Origin: Aquatica leii
Lineage: Eukaryota; Arthropoda; Insecta; Coleoptera; Lampyridae
Assembly: GCA_035610365.1 (NCBI GenBank)
Contig: CM069432.1
Location: 81,720,520-81,784,519, forward strand
DNA: 64,000 nucleotides
Reading direction: 5' to 3'
Below are positions 13,067 through 22,280 of this stretch, one piece after another. Each line of letters starts with the position of its first letter. Positions within the stretch are counted from its first letter, which is position 1. The notes below the pieces were generated by a model. The model worked only from the letters and a program-made list of their open reading frames with translations. It was not told the origin of the DNA and made no database searches. A program made the position numbers and the translations under genes.

Positions 13067-13356
13067 TATGATTATAAGCGATTTTTGGCTTAGACCGCGT
13101 CGTAGTAAAATACCCAGACTTAGGGTTGGTCCTAGTCTCTTCTTGAGAGCCAAAACAAGAAGTAATACTTGGCCTTTGCCGTATTGTCGTTTGTGAATCC
13201 AAGCAACCTGACGTTTCGCAAGACGTTGCAGCTTGCATCTTCAGAGTGGTAAATGTCTACTTTTTGTTCTGGCTTTCAAGAAGAGATTAGGACCAAGCCT
13301 AAGTCGGGGTGTTTTACTACGACGCGGTCTAAGCCGAAAGTCACTTATAATCATAT
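13067..13356. mobile_element. Small inverted-repeat element with hammerhead-like core
   Basis: About 84 bases at 13,067-13,150 are inverted at 13,271-13,356 (both contain TTAGACCGCGTCGTAGTAAAA in matching orientation when one is complemented). Between them, on the minus strand, 13,249-13,207 reads CTGAAGA, a GCAAG/CTTGC stem, GAAACGTC: the order of hammerhead ribozyme core elements (CUGANGA, stem II, GAAA, and a very short stem III ending in UC). A diverged relative lies at about 56,057-56,200. Whether it is an element end, a pair of inverted Penelope tails, or a retrozyme-like repeat cannot be decided by eye. Confidence 0.55.
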
Positions 13357-13359
13357 CTA

Positions 13360-15640
13360 AGAGTAATTAGATATTATCGGAGTAAAAAATCATGATCTCT
13401 GAGTTTGAAATTTTATATTTTAAAAACTAATTGATAAAACTTATCCATTAAAGACAGATAGAAAAAGAATATAACTTTGTATAACATATTAAAATTTTAA
13501 AGTTATAGTCTTTAAAGTGTGTTTATTTTATGCAAATATTTAAAAAAAGACACAATTTATACGCAATAATTAGCACGACTGTATTTCCAAAGTTTTAAAA
13601 TGACGTATTTCAAATATTATTTGGATTATTAACTATAGCAGTAAAGTATAAGAATTATCAATTTTTTTCCAAATTTTTAATTTTATTATTTATTATTTTT
13701 ACTATTGTATAAAATGTTTTTGTGAAAATTTTTTTTATTTTAACTATTAAAATTCTTAACAAAGAAAACGTTTAAATTGAATTGGTATATACAAATCCAG
13801 TATTAACATGAGTTTGCCAAACTCAAATAAAATGTTTATACTGTTAAAAAAGTATACTTTTGTCTCTGCACTATTTACAGTTAATATTATATATATTTTT
13901 TTAAATTTTTTCCTCATAATTTTTTATTTTATTTGACTTTAAACTTTATCCGTTAATCAACAACAAGTCAGCCTTAAAAACGAAGTGTACGCTATTATTG
14001 TACAAAAGTTTAATTTTTCGGTTAGTAATGTATGCATGTGTTACCAGGGGTAGTATAGCACATGCACATGTGCACAAAATACAAGTGCTACATAACAAAC
14101 TTTTCAAAATTTGGTAAAATTCTTTATCCTCTTCTATTGTTTTATGATAACTGATTTAATTTTTTCACTTAGAAAGAGCATATAAAACGACTTTAGTCTT
14201 TTTTATGACAACGTTTCGTGCTTCGAGCGAGTACTTTAGCAGCCAAAGAAAATTTTAAAACGGAACAATTCAATTTTATAATTATAAAATATAAATACAC
14301 AAAAACGCCAAACAAATACTTGACAAATAATTGTTATGTTGGTCCGGTGAATTGTTCTGTTTTGCGTTAAATCAGTTATCGTAAACCAGTTTGTATTCGT
14401 TTTATTACCTTGACCTAATACCGGAAAGAAACAAACACTTTTGAAACGTTTTATCTTTTGTATCTTTTATTTGTCTAGTTTTGTAGTACTCTGTAACTTT
14501 TTTGTATTGTTAATTGTTTTTGAGAATACATTTTTAAAATGAAATACTAAAGCTAGTTATGTGTAACCTAAATATTTATATTTTTAATCAAACTAAAATC
14601 GGTCAGTTTTCCGACAAATATAGAATAAAATAATGGAATAGAGAAACTTCAAGTGTTAATTAAGCTATTTTTTAATGTTTGTACAATTGAAAAATAAAAA
14701 ATCAAACAATTTTTAAATCGTAAATTTTAGCTCATTTACGGTCAGAGTATTAACAATATTTTTAATTATCTTTGTTTGTATTCAAAGTTTTTTTAAAAAC
14801 ATATAATTTTTGTATTGACTTATATACCTTTAAATAAATTAAATAATGTATAGTGTGTCAAAGATTAATAAAACAACACTACTAACGATTCTATCTTTTA
14901 CATTAGCAACTTTTTGATTTCGCGACTCTCGTATAAATTAAATTCTTTTCTAAAGATTTTATATTGATCAAGTTAAAAACTAGTTATAGCTTATTTTATT
15001 AATAAGTAAAAAGTTAACTATTAAATTAATTTTTAAAAAAATCTACAAAAAAACAAACAAGATGCAAAATCTTGTAGCAGTACGGATTAAATGTATAACA
15101 ATTCGTTAAACATTTTGTTCCAATTCAAAATTTGGATAACCACAGTTATGATTCAGAAACCAATTGTAAAATTAAAACATTTTAGTTGTTTGGGTTACAG
15201 CTGTTTATATAATTAATCTTTAAAGAAATAATGTTTTTAAACAATTTTAGTAACTTTAGCAAAAAGAAACTTACGTTATCTATTTATTTTTGTGTTATAA
15301 AATACAATTAAGAATTACGTCAAACTGTCACAATCGCTGACTTGATTTTCATTTGAAATGAATAGCTTAAATTTTAACTTTGATTTAGTAACAGGTAGAA
15401 AGGTTTTCATAGTTCTAGTAAAGGAAAAAATTGTATATATACCAGGGTTGACAAGTTTATTATAACCTGCGCGACTTATATCTCTCGATGCTTCGAAATA
15501 TTACCTATCGCTTAGGTTATAATCATACATACACTTCACAACTTTGATACATAATATACTATTTTCCATCACTAGTTTTATAGGCTTTTATTATCACGTA
15601 TAATAGGTTGTGAAGTTGTACTTTTTTAGGTGCAGGTAAA
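13360..15640. other. No recognisable gene
   Basis: AT-rich sequence with no supported coding region, RNA gene or repeat array. It forms the left flank of the Gypsy insertion. Confidence 0.5.
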
Positions 15641-15644
15641 TAAT

Positions 15645-16113
15645 TGTTACGTTCTTTATTTGTTAAAAACTAATTTATTTATAACGACTACCACTACGTT
15701 TACTTAATCTAGAAATATGTACACATTTAAATTAACCGAACTAATAAAATCTAATAATAAAAACACTTACACTATAATTTATGTATAACCGTTGTATAAC
15801 ACTTAAGATAAGATAAGATAACGTCCTCGGATTTGTTTACACTATAAGTCACGTTCACTCGATTCGGTGTACACTGTTATTTATTTAAAACGTCGCGCGT
15901 GCTAACGATACGTATTTATTTCAACTTGATAATCTTCTTAATACTGCATGCATTCACATTCCAGCAATAACTGACCTACGATTTCCATCTTCGGCTTTTA
16001 TAGACATCGGCGAATTCTTCTCGATCGTTCTTCACTTTTCGCTATATCTTCTAGAAACTAGATAACAGTTCTAGAAGGCTCTTGCATTTGCAAGTAATTT
16101 CTCGGACGTTTCA
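15645..16113 (-). repeat. 3' LTR of the Gypsy element
   Basis: 469 bases, TG...CA, matching 21,808-22,276 except at three transitions. A TATAAAAG box on the minus strand lies at 15,995-16,002. Confidence 0.95.
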
Positions 16114-16126
16114 CTGCCCCCTTCTT
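16114..16126 (-). other. Polypurine tract of the Gypsy element
   Basis: Minus-strand AAGAAGGGGGCAG abuts the 3' LTR, the expected plus-strand DNA primer in reverse transcription. Confidence 0.8.
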
Positions 16127-16219
16127 AGGACTGTTCTGTCCCAGAACAGGAGACTGGATGCGACACCGGTAAAAGGGATCGTGGCGATAGCGGCAGCTTC
16201 CTCCATTTCGGCAACTTCC

Positions 16220-18856
16220 TTAACCATAAAAGTAACAGTCAATGGACTTTTCCTGACCCAATATTCTCCTTGGTTGGTAACTACAGACCAACACTTGAAC
16301 GCCTGTTCCTTGGAAGACGACCTCTAACATGTTTTGAACCGTCCTCCAATTCAATTGATCTAAGCCACAACCAAGCTTGGGTACTGCCAATTTCTTAACA
16401 TGGTGGAACTCCAATTCTCTCTTGAGACTCCATAATGTTTGCCACAGATCTTTGTATAACGGCTTGACACGTGAGTATTTCTTGGTGACCAGATAGAAAA
16501 CGAAGCGTCCGTCACCACGTAGTCCTAAAACCTTTCCGACTGCCGGTTGCTGTCTTCGTAATTCATCTAGCTGTCCAAACTTCTTTTTAAACACGACTGC
16601 AACCCCTTTGGACATGTCAAGCTCCTCGCTCACGCAATGTGCGATGGCGTAATCTTTTTGTGTCTGGAACAGGTCTTGTTGTTCCTCGGTGGTAACTCCG
16701 AACCTAGCTTTTCCAGAACCTCCGTATAAGTTCATAAACTTTTCGAACTCCATTTCTTCGATTGGATTCCTGGTTCTGCTACTTATTACTCTGGTTCGGA
16801 CCTGAACTTGCGGATTGTGGTTATCGCCAGCAAACGGGGCTAGACGATCGACGTGGACCACTTTTGGCTTGCCTCTGGGCGGTTTTCGGATGCGGTATAT
16901 AACGTCGTTAATACGCGGCACGACTTCATAGGGGCCGTCCCATTGCCTTTGCAGCTTCGGCGACAAACCACGTCTCCTTTGAGGGTTATACAACCAAACC
17001 ATATCGCCAGGTTGAAACCCACCATTTTGCGCCTTGACGTCATATCTTGTTTTCATCCTGTCGCTGGCAATTTGTGTGTTTTTACGAACCTCTTCATGTA
17101 CTTCGTCTAGCCTCTTTGCCAGCTGCCTGACGTAATCTTCTCCAGCGACTTCTTCTTCCGGTCTTCGTCCAAATTGAAGATCGCATGGTAATCTTATCTC
17201 ACGACCGAGCATGACACAGGATGGTGTTTGGCCTGTGCTTTCGTGAACGGATGATCGGTACGCCATTAAGAAGAGGTGCAAGTACTGATCCCAGTCTCTT
17301 TGATGTTCGGACACTACCTTGGCTAAGTACTTGCCCATTGTTCGATTCATCCGTTCAACCATGCCATCAGACTGAGGATGGAGAGGCGTTGTCCTAGTCT
17401 TTTTAATTCCTAACAGTCGGCAAACTTCTTGAAACAGCCCAGACTCAAAATTGCGGCCTTGATCGGAGTGTAATTCCAACGGAACTCCAAACCGGCAGAA
17501 AAACTCCTTTACTAATACGTCTGCGACTGTAGCTGCTTCCTGATTGGGTATGGCGTAAGCCTCCGTCCATTTCGTGAAATAATCCATCGCCACCAAGATG
17601 TATTTATTTCCCGAATCGGATTCTGGGAACGGCCCTGCGATGTCAATCGCTACTCTTTCCAAAAGGCTTCCTACGTTGTATTGTTTCATGGGTGCTTTGC
17701 GCTTTCTCGCTGGACCATTTCCTGAAGCGCAGACTATGCATTTACGGCACCATTTCATGACGTCCTCTTTGCAGTTCATCCAGTAGAATCGTTCTCGCAC
17801 TTTACCCAACGTCTTTTTAATGCCAAAGTGTCCTCCTGATGTCCCATCGTGGAGATGCTTCAACACTTCGGTCACCCTGCTCTTCGGCACTACAAGCTGT
17901 AGTCTGTTTCTTGTGCCCTCGGCACTTTCTAGGGATCGCTTAAGAAGACCGTCTTCTACTATCGAGGAGTCCCACTGCGCCCAGTACGCTTTGATATTTT
18001 TGCCCAAAGCACTCACTTCTTCCCAGGTTGGTCGTCGGCCGCTTTCTTTCCAGTCCAGGAGTAGTCTTATTTCAGGATCGTCTTCTTGTTCGCGACGTAA
18101 CTGCTCAGGTTCCCACTCATCATCAACCATAGCAGTTCTCCGGAGGCATTCGACTTTTTCTTCCAGTCGCGAACAATGGCTGCAGTCCGCCGGACATGGT
18201 CTTCTAGACAAGGCATCAGCGTTCCGATGACTGCTTCCGGCACGGTGTTCTGTGTCGTAGTCATACTCTTGCAGTCTCTCGATCCATCTTGCTACTTGTC
18301 CTTCTGGGTTACGGAACTGCAGTAGCCATTTTAAAGCGGCGTGGTCTGTTCTCAGTAAGAATTTTCGTCCATACAAATACTTGTAGAAATGTTCGATGGA
18401 CTTAACGACTGCTAACAGCTCCCTCCTAGTCACGCAATAATTCCTTTCTGGCCTAGACAAAACCTTGCTAAAGTACGCGATAACCTTTTCTTGTCCATCT
18501 TGAACCTGCGAAAGGACCGCGCCTATGGCCATATTGCTTGCGTCGGTATCCAAAACAAACTTTCCATCTTCTCGTGGATAACTCAAAATCGGCGAAGTGA
18601 CTAGGGCCTGTTTTAGTTGATTAAAAGAATTTTCGCAGTCTTCATCCCATCTAAATTCTGCTTTTTCTTCGGTTAGTTTTGTCAATGGTTTGGCAATATT
18701 GGCAAATCCGGGAACAAATCTTCTATAATAAGTGCACAACCCAAGGAAACTTCGGACCTGATGTTTGTCGATCGGTCTTGGCCATGCTTGCACTGCTCGG
18801 ATTTTGTCTGGGTCAGCCCTTACTCCATCTCTAGATACGACGTGGCGAAGATATTG
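16220..18856 (-). CDS. Gypsy Pol part 2: RT end, RNase H, integrase, OARD1-like macrodomain
   Basis: This frame has no start of its own; it continues the upstream Pol after a one-base deletion near 18,856. Residue numbers count from the GTG codon at 18,793. The RT thumb and connection come first (SFLGLCTYYRRFVPGF). RNase H shows LDTDAS (81-86), RRELLA (E125), RTDHAAL (D150) and NADALSR. Integrase has the HHCC finger (H315, H322, C352, C355) and the DD35E triad D384, D444, E480, then a C-terminal GDMVWLYNPQ-type domain near 620-690. Residues about 700-840 are a macrodomain closest to OARD1/TARG1, an ADP-ribosyl-glutamate hydrolase: AHCVSEELDMSKGVAVVFKK, LVTKK (K771) and KLGCGLD (D812). K771 and D812 match the two catalytic residues known for human TARG1 (K84, D125). 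The 857-residue frame is otherwise free of stops. Env is absent. Confidence 0.93.
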   Translation of the reverse strand, partial: QYLRHVVSRDGVRADPDKIRAVQAWPRPIDKHQVRSFLGLCTYYRRFVPGFANIAKPLTKLTEEKAEFRWDEDCENSFNQLKQALVTSPILSYPREDGKFVLDTDASNMAIGAVLSQVQDGQEKVIAYFSKVLSRPERNYCVTRRELLAVVKSIEHFYKYLYGRKFLLRTDHAALKWLLQFRNPEGQVARWIERLQEYDYDTEHRAGSSHRNADALSRRPCPADCSHCSRLEEKVECLRRTAMVDDEWEPEQLRREQEDDPEIRLLLDWKESGRRPTWEEVSALGKNIKAYWAQWDSSIVEDGLLKRSLESAEGTRNRLQLVVPKSRVTEVLKHLHDGTSGGHFGIKKTLGKVRERFYWMNCKEDVMKWCRKCIVCASGNGPARKRKAPMKQYNVGSLLERVAIDIAGPFPESDSGNKYILVAMDYFTKWTEAYAIPNQEAATVADVLVKEFFCRFGVPLELHSDQGRNFESGLFQEVCRLLGIKKTRTTPLHPQSDGMVERMNRTMGKYLAKVVSEHQRDWDQYLHLFLMAYRSSVHESTGQTPSCVMLGREIRLPCDLQFGRRPEEEVAGEDYVRQLAKRLDEVHEEVRKNTQIASDRMKTRYDVKAQNGGFQPGDMVWLYNPQRRRGLSPKLQRQWDGPYEVVPRINDVIYRIRKPPRGKPKVVHVDRLAPFAGDNHNPQVQVRTRVISSRTRNPIEEMEFEKFMNLYGGSGKARFGVTTEEQQDLFQTQKDYAIAHCVSEELDMSKGVAVVFKKKFGQLDELRRQQPAVGKVLGLRGDGRFVFYLVTKKYSRVKPLYKDLWQTLWSLKRELEFHHVKKLAVPKLGCGLDQLNWRTVQNMLEVVFQGTGVQVLVCSYQPRRILGQEKSIDCYFYG
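16285..16680 (-). other. Macrodomain (OARD1/TARG1-like) in Gypsy polyprotein
   Basis: Domain sub-feature. Seen: DLFQTQ start, AHCVSEELDM, FKKKFG, then DGRFVFYLVTKK and VPKLGCGLDQLNW, closing with VQVLVCSY. From memory of the family, TARG1 has the same blocks in the same order and spacing (GDLF, AHCISEDCRM, FKKKFG, DGRYIYYLITKK, PRIGCGLDRLQW). The first block lacks the usual GD (QQDLF here) and the MGAG loop is MSKG, which may alter ligand binding. Inference: the domain could remove ADP-ribose from element or host proteins, perhaps counteracting PARP-based defence, but no activity can be read from sequence alone. Confidence 0.88.
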
Positions 18857-21525
18857 ACTTCCTTTTTAAATACGTGGCACTTCTTTGGGCTCAGTTTGAG
18901 GTTAGCCCCACGTAATCTCTGGAACACTTCCTTCAAGTTGTTCAAGTGCTCTTCAAACGACCTTCCAACCACGATCACGTCGTCCAGGTAAACCAAGCAC
19001 GTCTTCCAAGACAATCCGCGCAAGATGGTCTCCATCAAACGCTCGAACGTTGCAGGAGCGTTACACAGGCCGAAGGGCATTACAGTGAACTGCCACAAAC
19101 CAGTTCCGATCGTAAAAGCTGTTTTTTCACGATCCTTGGGTTCTAATTCTACCTGCCAGTATCCACTCTTTAAATCTAACGTAGAAAACCACTGGGATCC
19201 TGACAGGGTGTCTAGCGTATCGTCAATTCTGGGTAAAGGGTAGCTGTCCTTTTTGGTCACGTCGTTTAGCTGCCTGTAGTCTACGCAAAACCTCGTTGAT
19301 CCATCCTTCTTCTTTACGAGTACCACTGGGGATGCCCATGGGCTACTTGAAGGTTCAATCACGCCTTCCCTCTCCATATGCGTAATTATTTGTTCGGCTT
19401 CTTCTCTTTTTGCCAAAGGAAGTCTGCGTGGATGTTGTCGTATCGGCCGAGCGTCTCCGGTATTAATTTTAGGTTTCACCACGTTAGTTCTTTCTTTGGA
19501 GCCACTCCCCAACGCGAACACATCTTGGTACTCTTGGATCAACACTTTAACTTTAGCCAGCTGCTCTTGGCTGAGGTTTTCGCATTTGGTGGTAAGAATG
19601 TCCAATAGATGTTGTGGACACTTCTTCGGCGATGTATCTTCGTTCGACTTCACGCATCTCACAATTTGTGATACTGGCGTGCATTGGCCTACCACGGTCT
19701 TCTTTTTCAGCGTTACAGGATCTGAGTTGATGTTTAAGATCCTTACTGGCATCGTGTTCTGTACTCGTACTAAAGTTCTGCCAACGAGTAGCCCCTTTTC
19801 AACTAAGCCGCCCTCCATTGGTTCAATCGTGCGTATGTAGCCTTCCCGGAGACTTCCATCCAGGCGTGCCATCACCACACTTTCAGTCCTTGCAGGCAGA
19901 GTCACGTCTTCACTCAATAGGACTCGCACGGCTGCCTTCTCTGACGAATGAAAAGGAATTTCTTCATTGTCGATCTTCAGGACATCGTTCTTCATATCCA
20001 AATGGAACCCATACTTCTTTATCACGTCCATTCCCAGGATAACTTCTTCCGTGATGTCGGCTACCAGTACTTGATGGTCGAGTACTCCATTTCCCAAACC
20101 AATGGTTACTTTGACTTGTCCGTGAGTAGGTATTTCGTCGCCCGTCGCTGTTCGAAGTCGTATTGTTACTGGTGATGTCTTCTCGTTTTCCAATAAGATG
20201 TCAGGACGAATGATGGTCTTCGTCGCTCCCGTGTCAACCAGTAATTGGACGCTTCTCCCATTGATCTTGCCATCGAGATAAATGCTATGCAATTGCTCTC
20301 TAGGCGATGCCATTTGGATTGTAACCTCCGGAGTTTGACTAGATGAGATTACTTTTTGTTTCTTTCGCTCGCCTCGTTCCAAATTTTCGAGGGCTCTTCT
20401 AGTCCTCTTCTTAGGTTTGGTACGATGCCGTCGTACATGGCCTATTTCATCGCAGTTCAAAGCTGTCACTCCTCTTTCCCGAAGTATTCGTCGCGCTATC
20501 TCTTCGATGCTTTCCAGTGTCTGCGCGGGTACTTCTGTAGCACAGCAGAGTCTATGACTATCTCGTTGCGATGCTTGTTTTGCTGCTTCAAACTCCAAAG
20601 CATGCACCAAAGCGTCATCCAGTGTCTTCGGTCGAGCTAACCGTAGAGTCTGCTGTGTTTCGCTGTCTCGGAGGCCATCTACGAAAGTTTGAATAGCTAA
20701 CTGCTCCATGAAGGTATCCGGTGCTGTAGGATACGCAAGCCGTGTTAGTCTGGCGATGTCAGCCTCAAACTCTTGAAGACTTTCGGCAGCTTTCTGAACC
20801 CGACTTTTAATTTGAGCTTGATAGACTTGTTGAAGATGGGCATTTCCATATTTCATTTCTAATCGTGATATTAAAAGTTCGTAATTTTCTTGTAGGTGGT
20901 CAGGAACAGTTTGTAAAATTCCAAGCGCTTCTCCACGTAAGGACACTATTAAAGACGTCGCTTTCTGCTTGTTGCTCCACCCATTAGCAGTAGCTGCGGC
21001 TTCAAACTGCTTGTAGTAGGTTGACCATGGAACTTTACCATCAAAATTCGGTGGTACAACTTTGAACTTGTGAGTGTTTTCTTCTCGATGGTCCATTATT
21101 AAATCTTCACTCGTGACGCTTCTTTCGCCGTGACAATTCAATCGACTTATTCTTTCTTCAAGCAGTTTCATTCTGTCTTCTAGTTTGTCCTCTATTGCTT
21201 CCATTTTCTCATTCATAGATTCGCAAATTTCTTCTTTTAAATTTAACATATCTGCTTGGGTTTCCTCTTGCACAATTTTGATTTGGTTTCCTACACTAAC
21301 TTGTATTTGTTCCTCAATAGTCTTTATTTGATTTTCCATGCTCGCTCGTATCTCTTCTTTTAAACTTCTAGAATTTTCTTCCAGTTTTTCTTCAATTTTC
21401 TGTGAATTTTCTTCCATCTTATGAGAATTTTCGGACAGTTTTTCTTGGATATTTTTATTCATCGATTCGAGAATTTCAAGTATTTTTGAATCCATTTTAA
21501 CTGCTTGCAAACGCGTCACCGGCAT
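18820..21525 (-). CDS. Gypsy Gag-Pro-Pol part 1: coiled coil, capsid, protease, RT
   Basis: The frame is open from 21,594, but the likely start is the ATG at 21,525 (MPVTRLQAVKMDSK), just after the leader. Residue numbers below count from 21,594. Residues 40-150 are a charged, heptad-rich coiled coil with repeated EENSQKIEEK-like units. Capsid follows (FKVVPPNFDGKVPWSTYYKQ, 177-196, to about 340). The nucleocapsid region keeps only NCDEIGHVRRH near 380: of the CCHC knuckle the first and last cysteines are missing, followed by a very basic stretch. Protease has LLVDTGATKT (451-460) and ILGMDVI (519-525). RT spans about 725-921: PSSSPWASPVVLVKKKDG, LDLKSGYWQV, FGLCNAPATFERLM and YLDD (869-872). 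The frame ends early at 18,820 because one base is missing near 18,856, inside RT. Gag and Pol share one frame with no gag stop. Confidence 0.93.
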   Translation of the reverse strand: MPVTRLQAVKMDSKILEILESMNKNIQEKLSENSHKMEENSQKIEEKLEENSRSLKEEIRASMENQIKTIEEQIQVSVGNQIKIVQEETQADMLNLKEEICESMNEKMEAIEDKLEDRMKLLEERISRLNCHGERSVTSEDLIMDHREENTHKFKVVPPNFDGKVPWSTYYKQFEAAATANGWSNKQKATSLIVSLRGEALGILQTVPDHLQENYELLISRLEMKYGNAHLQQVYQAQIKSRVQKAAESLQEFEADIARLTRLAYPTAPDTFMEQLAIQTFVDGLRDSETQQTLRLARPKTLDDALVHALEFEAAKQASQRDSHRLCCATEVPAQTLESIEEIARRILRERGVTALNCDEIGHVRRHRTKPKKRTRRALENLERGERKKQKVISSSQTPEVTIQMASPREQLHSIYLDGKINGRSVQLLVDTGATKTIIRPDILLENEKTSPVTIRLRTATGDEIPTHGQVKVTIGLGNGVLDHQVLVADITEEVILGMDVIKKYGFHLDMKNDVLKIDNEEIPFHSSEKAAVRVLLSEDVTLPARTESVVMARLDGSLREGYIRTIEPMEGGLVEKGLLVGRTLVRVQNTMPVRILNINSDPVTLKKKTVVGQCTPVSQIVRCVKSNEDTSPKKCPQHLLDILTTKCENLSQEQLAKVKVLIQEYQDVFALGSGSKERTNVVKPKINTGDARPIRQHPRRLPLAKREEAEQIITHMEREGVIEPSSSPWASPVVLVKKKDGSTRFCVDYRQLNDVTKKDSYPLPRIDDTLDTLSGSQWFSTLDLKSGYWQVELEPKDREKTAFTIGTGLWQFTVMPFGLCNAPATFERLMETILRGLSWKTCLVYLDDVIVVGRSFEEHLNNLKEVFQRLRGANLKLSPKKCHVFKKEVNIFATSYLEME
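18850..18858 (-). other. Single-base deletion breaking the RT frame
   Basis: Minus-strand GAAGTCAATATC lacks one base between GT and CAA; with it the frame would run from the EV of part 1 straight into QYLRHVVSRDG of part 2. It sits in the RT thumb, not at a gag-pol or pro-pol border, and there is no slippery heptamer, so mutation or assembly error is more likely than programmed frameshifting. Confidence 0.8.
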
Positions 21526-21779
21526 AAATTTAAATATAACACGAATATAAAGTTTAAATACACTACTTTTTAAAATGCAGTTTTTATATAACACAAAATT
21601 TAATAACGATCCACTTGTTAATATTAAACCACGGAAACGACTTTAATTAATATCGCAATCACGCACTTGTTAAAAGAAAAAGTTTAACAAACACTATTTT
21701 ATACTTTATAAATAAACACGCGTATCGCGCAATCAATTACGGGAGTGATATCAAATAACTTAATGGTATTCACACTAAA

Positions 21780-21807
21780 AATCGCGAACCTCAACACCTG
21801 ACGCCAC
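21780..21807 (-). other. Primer-binding site candidate
   Basis: Immediately after the 5' LTR the minus strand reads G then TGGCGTCAGGTGTTGAGG. TGG is the complement of the tRNA CCA end. I could not assign the tRNA with confidence. Confidence 0.6.
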
Positions 21808-22276
21808 TGTTACGTTCTTTATTTGTTAAAAACTAATTTATTTATAACGACTACCACTACGTTTACTTAATCTAGAAATATGTACACATTTAAATTAACC
21901 GAACTAATAAAATCTAATAATAAAAACACTTACACTATAATTTATGTATAACCGTTGTGTAACACTTAAGATAAGATAAGATAACGTCCTCGGATTTGTT
22001 TACACTATAAGTCACGTTCACTCGATTCGGTGTACACTGTTATTTATTTAAAACGTCGCGCGTGCTAACGATACGTATTTATTTCAACTTGATAATCTTC
22101 TTAATACTGCATGCATTCACATTCCAGCAATAACTGACCTACGATTTCCATCTTCGGCTTTTATAGACGTCGGCGAATTCTTCTCGATCGTTCCTCACTT
22201 TTCGCTATATCTTCTAGAAACTAGATAACAGTTCTAGAAGGCTCTTGCATTTGCAAGTAATTTCTCGGACGTTTCA
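21808..22276 (-). repeat. 5' LTR of the Gypsy element
   Basis: 469 bases, TG...CA. A minus-strand TATAAAAG at 22,158-22,165 is a plausible core promoter; transcription would begin some 25-30 bases lower in coordinate. Confidence 0.95.
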
Positions 22277-22280
22277 TAAT

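Larger units (their letters stand above)
15641..22280 (-). mobile_element. Gypsy-superfamily LTR retrotransposon with macrodomain, near full length
   Basis: The element (15,645-22,276) lies on the minus strand: 5' LTR 21,808-22,276, primer-binding site, gag-pro-pol, polypurine tract, 3' LTR 15,645-16,113. Both LTRs are 469 bases, begin TG and end CA in plus orientation, and differ at only three positions (all transitions). TAAT flanks both ends (15,641-15,644 and 22,277-22,280), a 4-bp target duplication. The pol order protease, RT, RNase H, integrase is that of Gypsy. No envelope frame follows; instead the last domain is an OARD1-like macrodomain. One base missing near 18,856 breaks the reading frame inside RT. 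The low LTR divergence points to a recent insertion, possibly in a large intron or the 5' flank of the SLC6 gene. Confidence 0.95.

Noticed and set aside
16114..16219. Envelope gene in the Gypsy element
   Set aside because: Only about 100 bases separate the macrodomain stop from the 3' LTR; no signal peptide or transmembrane frame exists.
18850..18858. Programmed ribosomal frameshift between the two long Gypsy frames
   Set aside because: It falls inside RT, has no slippery heptamer, and needs one added base to restore conserved residues.
16082..20640. Many plus-strand open frames of 60-136 residues
   Set aside because: They lie opposite the minus-strand Gypsy polyprotein and are shadows of its composition.
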